Source: Candidatus Methylomirabilis sp.
GTDB taxonomy: Bacteria; Methylomirabilota; Methylomirabilia; Methylomirabilales; Methylomirabilaceae
Direction: 5' to 3'
DNA length: 49,640 bases
NCBI RefSeq assembly: GCF_028716865.1
Contig: NZ_JAQUOY010000020.1
Location: forward strand, 1 to 49,640
Shown here: in pieces, positions 1-8,541 of the stretch
Layout of the letters: every line of letters starts with the position of its first letter
How positions within the stretch are numbered: the stretch's first letter is position 1
Program-made: the position numbers and the translations under genes
Notes under the pieces: generated by a model
Told to the model about the DNA's origin: nothing
Database searches by the model: none
What the model saw: only the letters and a program-made list of their open reading frames with translations

Positions 1-579
1 AAAGAGGCGCTGCAGCACCCGACATGGATCATGGGGAAGAAGATTACCATCGATTCGGCTACCCTCATGAATAAGGGGCTGGAAGTCATCGAGGCCAGTT
101 GGTTCTTTTCTCTCACGCCGCAACAGATCGACGTGATTATTCATCCGCAGAGCATCATCCATTCGATGGTAGAGTTCATAGACGGGGCGATCCTGGCTCA
201 GATGGGGGTGACGGATATGGGATTGCCGATCCTGTACGCCCTCTCATACCCTGACCGGCTTCAGACTCCACTGCCGCCCCTCGACCTGAACGCCCTGTCG
301 GCTCTGACATTTGAACCGGTTGACCACGAGAGGTTCCCCTGCCTCGGATTCGCCTATCAGGCGCTCCAGGCGGGTGGAACCTATCCGGCCGTTCTCAACG
401 CAGCCAACGAAGTGGCGGTAGACCTGTTTCTCTCCGGACGGGTCACCTTCCCTGACATTCCCGCCCTGATCGCTAAAGCGATGGACAGTCACCGAGGTCG
501 CAAGATCGATTCTCTTGAAGATGCCCTGGATGCCGATCGCGAGGCTCGGAGGCTGGTTTTTGCGGCACTGCAAAACTAA
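1..579 (+). CDS. dxr: 1-deoxy-D-xylulose 5-phosphate reductoisomerase, C-terminal part
   Basis: The reading frame is open from base 1, so the 5' part of the gene lies outside the window. The first residues read KEALQHPTWIMGKKITIDSA, followed by TLMNKGLEVIEA, a strongly conserved DXR segment. The later PQSIIHSMVEF, DMGLPILYAL and NAANEVAV blocks are also typical. The enzyme converts DXP to MEP with NADPH in the cytoplasmic non-mevalonate isoprenoid pathway. The stop at 577-579 is 15 bases before rseP, and ispG of the same pathway follows rseP, so the three genes are probably one transcript. The C-terminal helical domain is complete. Identification is firm; only the N-terminal NADPH-binding part is unseen. 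Confidence 0.96.
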   Translation, partial: KEALQHPTWIMGKKITIDSATLMNKGLEVIEASWFFSLTPQQIDVIIHPQSIIHSMVEFIDGAILAQMGVTDMGLPILYALSYPDRLQTPLPPLDLNALSALTFEPVDHERFPCLGFAYQALQAGGTYPAVLNAANEVAVDLFLSGRVTFPDIPALIAKAMDSHRGRKIDSLEDALDADREARRLVFAALQN

Positions 580-594
580 GGCAAGGAGAGGGGC

Positions 595-1737
595 TTGTAC
601 GTTGGTATGATAGCCTCGGCATCTACGGTTGCTCTCAGCCTCTTAGATGTAGTCGATCCACGACCATTCCTTTCGCGTCTTGACTATCTCCTTTGGGCTG
701 TCCTCGTCCTGGGCGCGCTCATCTTCGTCCACGAGCTCGGTCACTTCCTAGTCGCCAAGCGGGCGGGAGTCAAGGTCCTGAAGTTTTCCCTCGGTTTCGG
801 CCCAAAGATCATCGGGCTCACGCGCGGCGGGACCGAATATCTCCTGTCCGCCATCCCGCTTGGCGGCTATGTCAAGATGCTGGGCGAGGATCCGAAGGAA
901 GAGGTCGCCGACCCGGAAGGATCATTTTCCGCAAAACCGGTCGGGTGGCGCTCGCTGATCATCCTGGCCGGCCCTGGATCCAATCTTCTCCTTGCCGTCA
1001 CCATTTTCTGGGTTGTCTTCACGGTCGGCGTCCCGACTCTCGCTACCAAGGTGGGGGAGGTGATGCAGGACTTCCCGGCGCACGAGGCCGGCGTGCTGGT
1101 CGGCGATCGGATCAAGGCGATCGACGGGCACCCCATTGAGAAGTGGGAGGAGTTGGCAACCCAGATCCATAAAAGCCCCGGGCGGCCTGTTCGTCTAACA
1201 GTCGAAAGAGCAGGAAACCGGTTTGATCTGGTAGTGGCTCCAAAGGCCACTCGTCAGAAGAATCTGTTCGGGGAGGAGCAGGAGATCGGTCTGCTTGGTA
1301 TCGCGCCGGCAGAAGAGTTCCTGATCGAGCGAGCCAATCCAGTCACCGCATTTGCAAGAGCGATCTACAAGACGTACGATCTCAGCCGCCTGATCCTGCT
1401 GACCTTTGTCAAACTGATCCAGGGCGTTGTCCCGGCCAAGACGATCGGCGGACCGCTCCTTGTGGCGCAGATGGCCGGCCAGCAGGCGCGTCTGGGCATC
1501 TTGAACCTCCTGTTCTTTACGGCGCTGCTGTCCATCAACTTGGCGATCCTGAATCTGCTTCCGATCCCTATTCTGGATGGGGGGCACCTGTTCTTCTCGC
1601 TGATTGAAGCCATTCGCGGTAAACCAGTTAGTCTGCAGAAGCGAGAGATGGCCCAGCAGGTCGGATTAGCCCTGTTGGTGGCTCTGATGATTTTTGCCTT
1701 CTACAACGATATCTTCCGCCTGCTTGGAAGACAGTAA
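595..1737 (+). CDS. rseP: RseP-type site-2 zinc metalloprotease (M50)
   Basis: This membrane-embedded protease cleaves transmembrane substrates such as anti-sigma factors. Visible features are the zinc motif HELGH at residues 46-50 inside the first hydrophobic segment, one PDZ domain around residues 115-205, and the second catalytic motif NLLPIPILDGG with Asp about 328, followed by a final transmembrane helix. The length of 380 residues is normal for bacterial single-PDZ members. The start is a TTG at 595, preceded at 583-588 by AAGGAG; an in-frame ATG at 607 would lack such a site. It sits between dxr and ispG with a one-base gap to ispG, implying co-transcription. The substrate in this organism cannot be told from the window. 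Confidence 0.93.
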   Translation: MYVGMIASASTVALSLLDVVDPRPFLSRLDYLLWAVLVLGALIFVHELGHFLVAKRAGVKVLKFSLGFGPKIIGLTRGGTEYLLSAIPLGGYVKMLGEDPKEEVADPEGSFSAKPVGWRSLIILAGPGSNLLLAVTIFWVVFTVGVPTLATKVGEVMQDFPAHEAGVLVGDRIKAIDGHPIEKWEELATQIHKSPGRPVRLTVERAGNRFDLVVAPKATRQKNLFGEEQEIGLLGIAPAEEFLIERANPVTAFARAIYKTYDLSRLILLTFVKLIQGVVPAKTIGGPLLVAQMAGQQARLGILNLLFFTALLSINLAILNLLPIPILDGGHLFFSLIEAIRGKPVSLQKREMAQQVGLALLVALMIFAFYNDIFRLLGRQ

Positions 1738-1738
1738 C

Positions 1739-2815
1739 ATGATTGAACGACGTGAGACGCGGCAGATTCAGGTAGGAGCAGTCAAGATCGGCGGTCACGC
1801 GCCGATATCGGTCCAGTCGATGACGAAGACCGACACGCGGGACGTCCGGGCCACGGTGGACCAGATCTGGGCATTGGAGGTGGCCGGATGCGACATCGTG
1901 CGGGTCGGTGTCCCGGTCAAGGAAGCCGCAGAAACGCTGGGCGAGATCCGCAAGCAGATCCGGATCCCCTTGATTGCCGATATCCACTTCGACTATAGGC
2001 TTGCCCTGATTGCCCTCGAACAGGGAGTAGACGGCCTCCGTCTCAACCCCGGCAACATCGGGGACCGTTCTCGTGTGGAGGAGATCGTCAAGGCAGCAGC
2101 CGAGCGAAAGATTCCGATCCGCATCGGCGTGAACGGCGGATCCCTGGAGAAAGACCTGCTGACCAGGGATGGCGGGCCAACGCCAAAGGGAATGGTGGAG
2201 AGCGCCCTACGCCACATCCGGATTCTCGAAGATCTGAACTATCCTGAGATGAAGATCTCACTGAAGGCCTCCGATCCCCTGATGATGATTGAGGCCTATC
2301 GCCTCCTGGCGGAAGAGATCGAGTACCCCCTCCATCTTGGCGTCACAGAGGCCGGAACGCCTGGGGTGGGAACGATCAGGTCGGCCGTCGGTATCGGAAC
2401 ACTGCTTGCCGAGGGGATCGGCGACACTATTCGGGTGTCGCTCTCGGCCGATCCCGTCGAGGAGATCAAAGCAGGAGTCGAGATCTTGAAGTCACTCGGT
2501 CTTCGAAAGGGCGGGCTGACCTTTGTCTCCTGCCCGTCTTGCGCGAGGGCCGATATCGATCTGGTTGCCATGGCCCAGGAGGTGGAGCGGCGACTGGCTG
2601 GGATCACCAAGGAAATCCACGTTGCCGCGATGGGGTGCGAGGTGAACGGACCTGGGGAGGCCAGAGCCGCCGACATCGGGGTCGCCGGTGGTAAGGGGAT
2701 CGGCTGGATTTTCAAAAAGGGAGAGGTGATCCGGAAGGTCAAGGAGTCGGAGATCGCCGATGCCCTGATAGAAGAGATCAATAAGATGGTGGTAGAAGGC
2801 GACGGCCAGCCGTAA
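1739..2815 (+). CDS. ispG: 4-hydroxy-3-methylbut-2-en-1-yl diphosphate synthase
   Basis: IspG (GcpE) carries out the penultimate MEP-pathway step, reducing MEcPP to HMBPP with a 4Fe-4S cluster. The protein starts MIERRETRQIQVGAVKIGG and contains the QSMTKTDTRD block near the N-terminus. The three cluster cysteines are visible as CPSC (Cys265, Cys268) and GCEVNGPGE (Cys300). The ATG at 1739 is chosen over an in-frame ATG at 1694 because the latter lies inside rseP and encodes non-conserved residues; GGAAG at 1726-1730 gives a proper ribosome site. The resulting 358 residues match the usual bacterial size. It is followed by an intrinsic terminator, closing the dxr-rseP-ispG unit. Confidence 0.96.
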   Translation: MIERRETRQIQVGAVKIGGHAPISVQSMTKTDTRDVRATVDQIWALEVAGCDIVRVGVPVKEAAETLGEIRKQIRIPLIADIHFDYRLALIALEQGVDGLRLNPGNIGDRSRVEEIVKAAAERKIPIRIGVNGGSLEKDLLTRDGGPTPKGMVESALRHIRILEDLNYPEMKISLKASDPLMMIEAYRLLAEEIEYPLHLGVTEAGTPGVGTIRSAVGIGTLLAEGIGDTIRVSLSADPVEEIKAGVEILKSLGLRKGGLTFVSCPSCARADIDLVAMAQEVERRLAGITKEIHVAAMGCEVNGPGEARAADIGVAGGKGIGWIFKKGEVIRKVKESEIADALIEEINKMVVEGDGQP

Positions 2816-2850
2816 AAGCGGGAGTGGATGGCCGATCGGCGGCGAGCGAG

Positions 2851-2883
2851 GGAGGATGGACAATCCAATCCTCCTTTTGTTTT
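2851..2883 (+). terminator. Rho-independent terminator after ispG
   Basis: A 7-bp stem GGAGGAT (2851-2857) and ATCCTCC (2868-2874) with a 10-base loop is followed directly by TTTTGTTTT (2875-2883). It lies 36 bases after the ispG stop and before proS. Confidence 0.75.
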
Positions 2884-2919
2884 GGCTGATTAGATAGAGA
2901 TGAAACGACGGGTGTTGCC

Positions 2920-4611
2920 ATGCGCTGGACAAGGTCACTAATCCCAACCCTGAAAGAAGAACCAGCAGAAGCCGAAGCGATCAGTCACACGCTGATGCTC
3001 CGGGCCGGCTTGGTCCGGCAACTCGCGGCCGGGATTTACGTCTACCTACCGCTCGGGCAGCGGGTCATGGACAAGGTAAACGGTATCATCCGCGAGGAGA
3101 TGAACCGGATCGGTGGGCAGGAGATTACCATGCCGATCCTGCACCCGGCCGAGTTGTGGCAGCAAACCGGACGATGGACGGCCATCGGTGAGGAGATGTT
3201 TCGGCTGCAGGATCGTGGCAAGCGTCAGATGTGCCTGGGGATGACCCATGAAGAGGTCATCGCCTGGCTTGCAGCCCGAGAAATCCGGTCATACCGGGAT
3301 CTTCCGCAGATCTGGTACCAGATCCAGACCAAGCTCCGGGACGAGGCCAGGCCCAAGAGCGGTATCCTCCGGACGCGGGAGTTCCTGATGAAGGACTCCT
3401 ATTCCCTTGACCGGGATGAGAAAGGGCTGGAGAGGAACTACGAGCTTCACAAGGAGGCCTACGGTCGCATCGTGACGCGGTGCGGCCTGTCCTGTCACGT
3501 CGTCGAGAGTGATCCTGGGATGATGGGCGGTGCAACCGCGCACGAATTCATGGCGCCGAGCGAGGCCGGAGAGGATGAGGTTGCCCTCTGTGAGCGCTGC
3601 CACTACTCGGCCAATGTCGAGATGGCTATCTCCAGACCGCGAAGCCCGGTATTTCCCGAATGGCCCCTCGAAGAGATCGCCACACCGGACGCCCGAACCA
3701 TTGAAGAGGTATGCCGGTTCCTGAATATCGATCCGGCGCTGACTATCAAGTCGTTACTGCTTGTAAACTGCGATGGACCGCTTCTGGCTCTTCTGAGAGG
3801 CGATCAGCGACTTCACGAACGAAAGCTCGCACGCGTGACCGGAGAGGTTCGCCCAGCCCATCGCGATGAAGTTGTTGCCTCCCTCGGGGCCGAGCCTGGC
3901 AGTATCGGTCCCGTCGGGGTGAAGCTTCCCATCATCGCCGATGAGTCGTTGCGCGAAGGCCGGTATGTCGTCGGGGCCAACAAGAGCGGTTTCCACCTGC
4001 GTGGGATCGTACCAGGCATTCACTTTCAGCCCAGGTGGGCCGACATTCATCAGACCAAAAGCGGGGATGGGTGTCCGCATTGCGAGGGGAGTCTCTCTAT
4101 CGAGCGCGTGATCGAGGTGGGAAATATCTTTAAGCTCGGGACAAAATATTCGACCCCTCTCAAGGCGATGTATCTGAATGAGGCCGGAGAGGAGCGTCCC
4201 ATCGTTATGGGGAGTTATGGGATCGGGCCGGCCCGGATCGCCGCTGCCGCGATCGAACAACACCATGACGAACTTGGGATCGTCTGGCCCCCGGCCATCG
4301 CGCCCTTTCAGCTTCATCTGCTGCCGGTCAACGTGCGGGACCAGAAGCTGGTTGAACTGGCCGAGGCGATCTATACTCAACTGACCAGGGAGCGGATCGA
4401 GGTCCTATATGATGACCGAGATGAGCGCCCAGGCGTAAAGTTCAAGGACGCCGATTTGCTTGGTCTGCCTCTTCGAATGACCGTCGGGACTCGTGCCCTC
4501 AAGGAGGGGATGGTTGACTTGAAGATACGAAAGGCCGGCGAGGAGGTACAGGTCCCACTCTCTGAAGCGGTCGCCAGGGCGCACACCATCCTTTCTCACC
4601 TTTCTGATTAA
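2920..4611 (+). CDS. proS: Prolyl-tRNA synthetase, bacterial type with editing domain
   Basis: This class II synthetase charges tRNA-Pro. The catalytic core includes TxE-loop residues THEE about residue 110, motif 2 in RDEARPKSGILRTREF, and motif 3 in GSYGIGPARIAA about residue 430. A YbaK-like editing insertion occupies roughly residues 225-400, which defines the bacterial ProS type. The C-terminal anticodon-binding domain follows from about residue 460. The length of 563 residues is normal. Two cysteine pairs (CERC and CPHC) bracket the editing insertion. The ATG at 2920 has only a weak upstream purine stretch, but the N-terminal SLIPTLKEEPAEAEAISH sequence is canonical. It is transcribed separately from ispG, which has its own terminator. 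Confidence 0.96.
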   Translation: MRWTRSLIPTLKEEPAEAEAISHTLMLRAGLVRQLAAGIYVYLPLGQRVMDKVNGIIREEMNRIGGQEITMPILHPAELWQQTGRWTAIGEEMFRLQDRGKRQMCLGMTHEEVIAWLAAREIRSYRDLPQIWYQIQTKLRDEARPKSGILRTREFLMKDSYSLDRDEKGLERNYELHKEAYGRIVTRCGLSCHVVESDPGMMGGATAHEFMAPSEAGEDEVALCERCHYSANVEMAISRPRSPVFPEWPLEEIATPDARTIEEVCRFLNIDPALTIKSLLLVNCDGPLLALLRGDQRLHERKLARVTGEVRPAHRDEVVASLGAEPGSIGPVGVKLPIIADESLREGRYVVGANKSGFHLRGIVPGIHFQPRWADIHQTKSGDGCPHCEGSLSIERVIEVGNIFKLGTKYSTPLKAMYLNEAGEERPIVMGSYGIGPARIAAAAIEQHHDELGIVWPPAIAPFQLHLLPVNVRDQKLVELAEAIYTQLTRERIEVLYDDRDERPGVKFKDADLLGLPLRMTVGTRALKEGMVDLKIRKAGEEVQVPLSEAVARAHTILSHLSD

Positions 4612-4620
4612 CAACCCAAA

Positions 4621-4660
4621 AATAAACCCCCCACCAGAGTCAGGTCTCTGCTGGAGGGTC
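4621..4660. terminator. Likely bidirectional terminator between proS and the convergent gene
   Basis: CCACCAGAG (4631-4639) pairs with CTCTGCTGG (4646-4654), with one bulge and a short loop, extended by C and G runs on either side. Read on the minus strand the stem is followed by GTTTATTTTT, a good T tail for the leftward gene ending at 4722. On the plus strand the tail is weaker (CATCATTTTA). Its placement between two convergent stops supports the assignment. Confidence 0.6.
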
Positions 4661-4721
4661 CATCATTTTACGTCTGTTCGGCTACAATAGAGTTTCCGGA
4701 TGAGGACCGTGGCGCCCCTTT

Positions 4722-5498
4722 TTAGGCCGGTTTCTTCCGCCTGCCGTTCATATAGAATCTTACGACCAATACCAAGGCGAAAATCGCCAACAATGAACCG
4801 GCCATCTGAAACCCAAGATTTGAGAAGAACCAAGGAAGACGGCTCTGCGCCCGTACCGCCAAGCCCACCGTAAAGGGGAAGCTGTAGGTAGGATCAACGG
4901 CATGCATCTGCGCTTCTGTCGGATCGGTCCCTGGCCCGTGGGTGTGGCTGACCCGCTGCCACTCCCCGATCTCGGAACCGCGATGAGGTTTGTGGGCAAT
5001 GCCAGGACCTACCTTTTCCAATGTCATGAGGGCGATGTAGTGACCAGCCTTGAGGATCTCGGTATCGATCCGTATCGACCCATCACCGTACACAGCCGGC
5101 GGAAGAGAGAAGACCGTGTGCGAGTGCGCGCTATCGCCCTTGTCCTCGTGGGCCCCAACAGCCTCAACAATCCGGACAGAGATGGGAAGCTGTCGCATCT
5201 CTTCATTGTACAGGTCAAAGGCGATAGAAAACTTACCCGTCTTCGGGACGCCTTCGCAGTAGGACTGAAACTCCTTCTTTACCTGCGCCGAACCCACTTC
5301 GTGCAGTAAAGGAATCATGCCCGAACCTACAATCTCCTGATAGGCTGTAAAGTGAACGGTATAGTGGCCCTTCAGGGCGGTACAGGCATCCGCTGCATCC
5401 CAGTCGCCCATCGTATCACCACCACCATGACCACGAGCCTGAGATGCCCAGAAAACGGGCAGAAGTACAGCGCATAATAACAATATGAAGCGTTTCAT
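4722..5498 (-). CDS. Unknown exported protein with C-terminal membrane anchor
   Basis: I do not recognise the family. The 258-residue product starts MKRFILLLCAVLLPVFWAS, a clear Sec signal peptide, and is followed by a His/Gly-rich stretch (RGHGGGD). The middle is predicted periplasmic and rich in His and acidic residues. The C-terminus has one hydrophobic helix (GSLLAIFALVLVVRFYM) followed by RRKKPA, so the bulk of the protein would sit outside the inner membrane with the tail inside. The ATG at 5498 is preferred to an upstream in-frame start at 5567 because it places the signal peptide at the terminus and follows GAGGAG on the minus strand. Histidine clusters could bind metal, but that is only a guess. 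Confidence 0.75.
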   Translation of the reverse strand: MKRFILLLCAVLLPVFWASQARGHGGGDTMGDWDAADACTALKGHYTVHFTAYQEIVGSGMIPLLHEVGSAQVKKEFQSYCEGVPKTGKFSIAFDLYNEEMRQLPISVRIVEAVGAHEDKGDSAHSHTVFSLPPAVYGDGSIRIDTEILKAGHYIALMTLEKVGPGIAHKPHRGSEIGEWQRVSHTHGPGTDPTEAQMHAVDPTYSFPFTVGLAVRAQSRLPWFFSNLGFQMAGSLLAIFALVLVVRFYMNGRRKKPA

Positions 5499-5605
5499 TG
5501 TATTCCTGCTCCTCTCCCATACTAATCTAGGGCGCTCGTTCCCCGCCGTCAAGCTCAATATCCCCACTAGATCAGCAGTATATGGGATGTCTCTCCGTCA
5601 GACCA

Positions 5606-7018
5606 TCACGATGACTTATCCAGCTTGCCTGGCAGGCCGGGCTCGGTCAGTTTCATCGGATCCAGGATCTGGATTATCTGAGCATCGGTGAGCAGCTTTT
5701 CCTCGCGGACGATGTCGATGATCGTCTTTTGCTCTCGTGCGGCGCGCTTTACTACCTCTGCGGCCCTAGCATAGCCGACCAACACATTCAATGCTGTCGC
5801 CAGCGCCATACTACGCTCGGCATAGCGGCGACATCGGTTGGCGTCGGCAACAATGCCGCCGACACAGCGGTCAATAAAAACCCGGATAGCATTTTTCAGG
5901 ATCTCAATCGACTGGTGGAGATTATAGGCCATAACCGGCATCATGACGTTCAGTTCAAGCTGTCCGGCCTGGACCGCCATCGAGACGGTCAGATCGTTAC
6001 CGATAACCTGAAAGCAGACCATGTTCAGCATCTCAGCCATAGAAGGGTTGATCTTACCCGGCATGATCGAGGAACCTGGCTGCACCGCAGGCAGCTTGAT
6101 CTCGGCCAACCCGGTGGTGGGACCTGAGGTCAGCAGACGCAGATCGTTGCAGATTCGTGTAAGTTCAAGCGCCAACAGCCTCAGGGCTGATGAGGCCTCG
6201 GCGATAGGGAGATTCGACTGCATCGCTTCGCGCATGTCGGGCGCATTGCGCCATGCGATTCTCGTCCAGGCCTGCAGGTACCCCACCAGCCTGGCACGAT
6301 ATTGTGGGTGAGTATTCAGGCCGGTACCGGCCGCGCTCCCGCCGACCCCCAACTCTTCAAGCGATTGCGCCGCGGCAGCGATCCGCTCCCCACATTTTCC
6401 GATGGTCACGGCATAGGCCGCGAACTCCTGCCCCAAACGAATCGGAACGGCGTCTTGTAAATGTGTTCGAGCCGATTTCAGGATACCGTCAAACTCCTTG
6501 GCCTTTTCGGTCAGGGCGGTCTGTAGATCGTTCAGGACCGGCAGCAGCTCTGCAAGCAATAGGCGGCCAGCCATCCGTATGGCGGTTGGAAAGACGTCGT
6601 TGGTGGACTGAGCCATATTCACATGGTCATTGGGATGAACAATCGTATAGTCCCCCTTCTTCCCACCCAACAGCTCGATGGCCCGGTTGGCCAGGACCTC
6701 GTTCACGTTCATGTTAAAAGATGTCCCGGCACCTAGCTGGTAGACGTCTACAACAAACTGATCACGGAGCTTGCCGGTCAGGACCTCGTCGGCCGCCGCT
6801 GCGATCACCCTGCTGATCTCCGGCTTCAAGAGCTCCAGGTCAGCGTTGACCAGCGCGGCCGCCTTCTTCACCAGAACGATCGCCTCCACCATCCGAGGGT
6901 GCATCTTGAGGCCGCTGATAGGGAAATTCTCCATCGCCCGTACCGATTGCAGGCCATAATAGACCTCGGCCGGTACCTCCTGTTCCCCTAATACGTCCTT
7001 CTCGATTCGCGTCGCCAT
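5606..7018 (-). CDS. aspA: Aspartate ammonia-lyase (aspartase/fumarase superfamily)
   Basis: The protein belongs to the fumarase/aspartase superfamily. Superfamily signature GSSIMPGKINP lies at residues 315-325 and contains the catalytic serine loop. Substrate-binding blocks are GAGTSFNMNVNEV (97-109), AQSTNDVFPTA (136-146), the RTHLQDAVP region near 184, and GTGLNTHP near 231. The TSFNMNVNE variant and the VCFQVIGND sequence after the signature point to aspartase (aspartate to fumarate plus ammonia) rather than class II fumarase. The size of 470 residues fits. AGGGAG precedes the ATG at 7018. It is 17 bases downstream of the LigD-type phosphoesterase on the same strand. Substrate assignment is by motif similarity only. 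Confidence 0.85.
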   Translation of the reverse strand: MATRIEKDVLGEQEVPAEVYYGLQSVRAMENFPISGLKMHPRMVEAIVLVKKAAALVNADLELLKPEISRVIAAAADEVLTGKLRDQFVVDVYQLGAGTSFNMNVNEVLANRAIELLGGKKGDYTIVHPNDHVNMAQSTNDVFPTAIRMAGRLLLAELLPVLNDLQTALTEKAKEFDGILKSARTHLQDAVPIRLGQEFAAYAVTIGKCGERIAAAAQSLEELGVGGSAAGTGLNTHPQYRARLVGYLQAWTRIAWRNAPDMREAMQSNLPIAEASSALRLLALELTRICNDLRLLTSGPTTGLAEIKLPAVQPGSSIMPGKINPSMAEMLNMVCFQVIGNDLTVSMAVQAGQLELNVMMPVMAYNLHQSIEILKNAIRVFIDRCVGGIVADANRCRRYAERSMALATALNVLVGYARAAEVVKRAAREQKTIIDIVREEKLLTDAQIIQILDPMKLTEPGLPGKLDKSS

Positions 7019-7035
7019 CTTTTTCTCCCTGGCGG

Positions 7036-7548
7036 CTATAAGGTTTCACACGGTGGAATCTTCACCGCCAGCGCCTTGAGTCGAGTCGGCGTGAGTTCAC
7101 TCCTGAGCGTCCAGGCAGGATCGGCATACTGATCCCTTTTCTTCATCAGCAACCATTCCTTCCCGGTCTCGCCCCTGGCGAACCGGGCCAGCGCGAACGC
7201 CCCCTTCAGTTTCTGCCCTCTCAAAATGAACGCGAATTTCCCCGCTGCCATCTGCGCCTCTGGTAGCCCCGCCTCGCTCATTCCGTAGGTCCCGTGGTCC
7301 CAGACTACCACGGGTCCAGCGCCGTAGCTCCCCTCCGGGATGATTCCCTCAAAGTCGATATACTCCAACGGGTGATCCGCAACCATCATGGCCAGGCGCT
7401 TGTCAGCAGGATTCAGGGATGGACCTTTGGGAACCGCCCACGATTTGAGGACCCCGCCCATCTCGAGCCGGAAGTCATAGTGTAGCCGCGACGCCCTATG
7501 TTCGTGGACGACAAACCGTAGCGTCATGCTTACTGTGGGTTTCACCAT
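7036..7548 (-). CDS. Standalone LigD-type 3'-phosphoesterase domain protein
   Basis: The 170-residue protein consists only of the phosphoesterase (PE) domain otherwise found fused to ATP-dependent DNA ligase D. The catalytic/metal-binding region [19 protein letters not shown] is intact (His15, His17, His23, Asp25), followed by [11 protein letters not shown] and [11 protein letters not shown], which are hallmarks of the family. The activity expected from the family is trimming of 3'-phosphates or ribonucleotides at DNA ends. No ligase or Ku gene is nearby. It starts at 7548 (an alternative ATG is residue 8) and reads into aspA 17 bases downstream. Whether it works with a ligase encoded elsewhere cannot be seen here. 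Confidence 0.88.
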   Translation of the reverse strand: MVKPTVSMTLRFVVHEHRASRLHYDFRLEMGGVLKSWAVPKGPSLNPADKRLAMMVADHPLEYIDFEGIIPEGSYGAGPVVVWDHGTYGMSEAGLPEAQMAAGKFAFILRGQKLKGAFALARFARGETGKEWLLMKKRDQYADPAWTLRSELTPTRLKALAVKIPPCETL

Positions 7549-7713
7549 CTTCTCGCATCTTCCCTGAAAGTAATCTCAATCCTTCCGGCATTATGTCATA
7601 AGTAAAAGTGGTGGAGCAAATATCTCGTGGCGTTCACCATTGATGCGGTTGCCCGCCTCGCATCCGCGTAGTAGAATGGCGCAGTGTCATTTTCCAGCGT
7701 AACGAAGCGGCGA

Positions 7714-7742
7714 TTGAGTTGGCTGCAGGACGGGTTTATAAC
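7714..7742 (+). promoter_or_regulatory. Sigma-70-type promoter for the glycosylase-HAD-kinase genes
   Basis: TTGAGT at 7714-7719 and TATAAC at 7737-7742 are separated by exactly 17 bases. Transcription would start near 7749, placing GAGTGAGGTGA (7758-7768) as a Shine-Dalgarno in a very short leader. This helps locate the glycosylase start. The rest of 7549-7713 shows nothing else I can name. Confidence 0.55.
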
Positions 7743-7775
7743 TCGCATTTACCACCGGAGTGAGGTGACGACACC

Positions 7776-8519
7776 ATCAGCGCGAGCGTAGATGAAAAAT
7801 CACTTCAGCATCATCTCACTTGCGAGACGCGCGGGCTGGAGACACTCTGCCAACAGGTCATCGCCTGTCGACGCTGCCTGCGGCTGGTGCAACATCGGGA
7901 GTGGACAGCTCAAGAAAAGGTACGGCGGTACCGCGAGTGGGAGTACTGGGGGCGACCGGTCCCCGGATTTGGCGATCCGGCCGCGCGCCTACTCGTGGTC
8001 GGCTTGGCGCCCGCCGCTCACGGAGGCAATAGGACTGGTCGGATCTTCACCGGGGATCGAAGCGGAGACTTTCTGTATCGGGCCCTCTATCGGGCTGGGT
8101 TCGCCAACCAGCCAACCTCAATCGATCGCAACGATGGCCTTCACCTCACGGATTGCTATATCACTGCCGTTGTCCGATGCGCCCCACCAGACAACAAGCC
8201 AACCCCAATCGAACTTAAGCGCTGTCTCTCCTTCCTCCTGGAGGAACTCACGCTGCTCCGGCAGGTCCGGGTGATCGTGGCCCTGGGCCAAATCGCCTTT
8301 CGGGCCTGCCTGGATGCCTTGGAGGCTCGTGACGTTCCACTCCCGACCCCCAGGCTCCACTTCCGGCACGGGCAGGTCACGGCCCTTCAGAATGATCTCG
8401 TACTGGTAGCCTCGTATCATCCGAGCCAGCAGAATACCCAGACCGGCAGGCTGACCGAGGTGATGTTTCAGCAGATCTTTGACGTAGGAAGGCGCTATCT
8501 GGATCCGCACTCGGGTTGA
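7776..8519 (+). CDS. Uracil-DNA glycosylase, family 5-like (Fe-S), probable non-canonical start
   Basis: The protein removes uracil (and in this family other deaminated bases) from DNA. Conserved segments are EYWGRPVPGFGDP, the active-site motif GLAPAAHGGNRTGR, FTGDRSGDFLY, and the C-terminal SYHPSQQN loop. The 4Fe-4S ligands are C-x2-C (CRRC, codons at 7866 and 7875) and C-x14-C (RCAPPDN to KRC). The first pair lies upstream of the first conventional start in this frame (GTG 7887), so the real start must be further 5'. The frame is open back to a TGA at 7761-7763 and holds no ATG, GTG or TTG. ATC at 7776 sits 7 bases after GAGGTGA and is my best guess (247 residues). A sequencing error or frameshift from ATG 7792 is the alternative. 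Confidence 0.8.
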   Translation: MSASVDEKSLQHHLTCETRGLETLCQQVIACRRCLRLVQHREWTAQEKVRRYREWEYWGRPVPGFGDPAARLLVVGLAPAAHGGNRTGRIFTGDRSGDFLYRALYRAGFANQPTSIDRNDGLHLTDCYITAVVRCAPPDNKPTPIELKRCLSFLLEELTLLRQVRVIVALGQIAFRACLDALEARDVPLPTPRLHFRHGQVTALQNDLVLVASYHPSQQNTQTGRLTEVMFQQIFDVGRRYLDPHSG

Positions 8520-8541
8520 CCAGACACACAATCACAACACA

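Noticed and set aside
7792-8274. A 160-codon plus-strand frame as the real gene
   Set aside because: Its residues are not glycosylase-like beyond the start; the overlapping frame carries all conserved glycosylase motifs.
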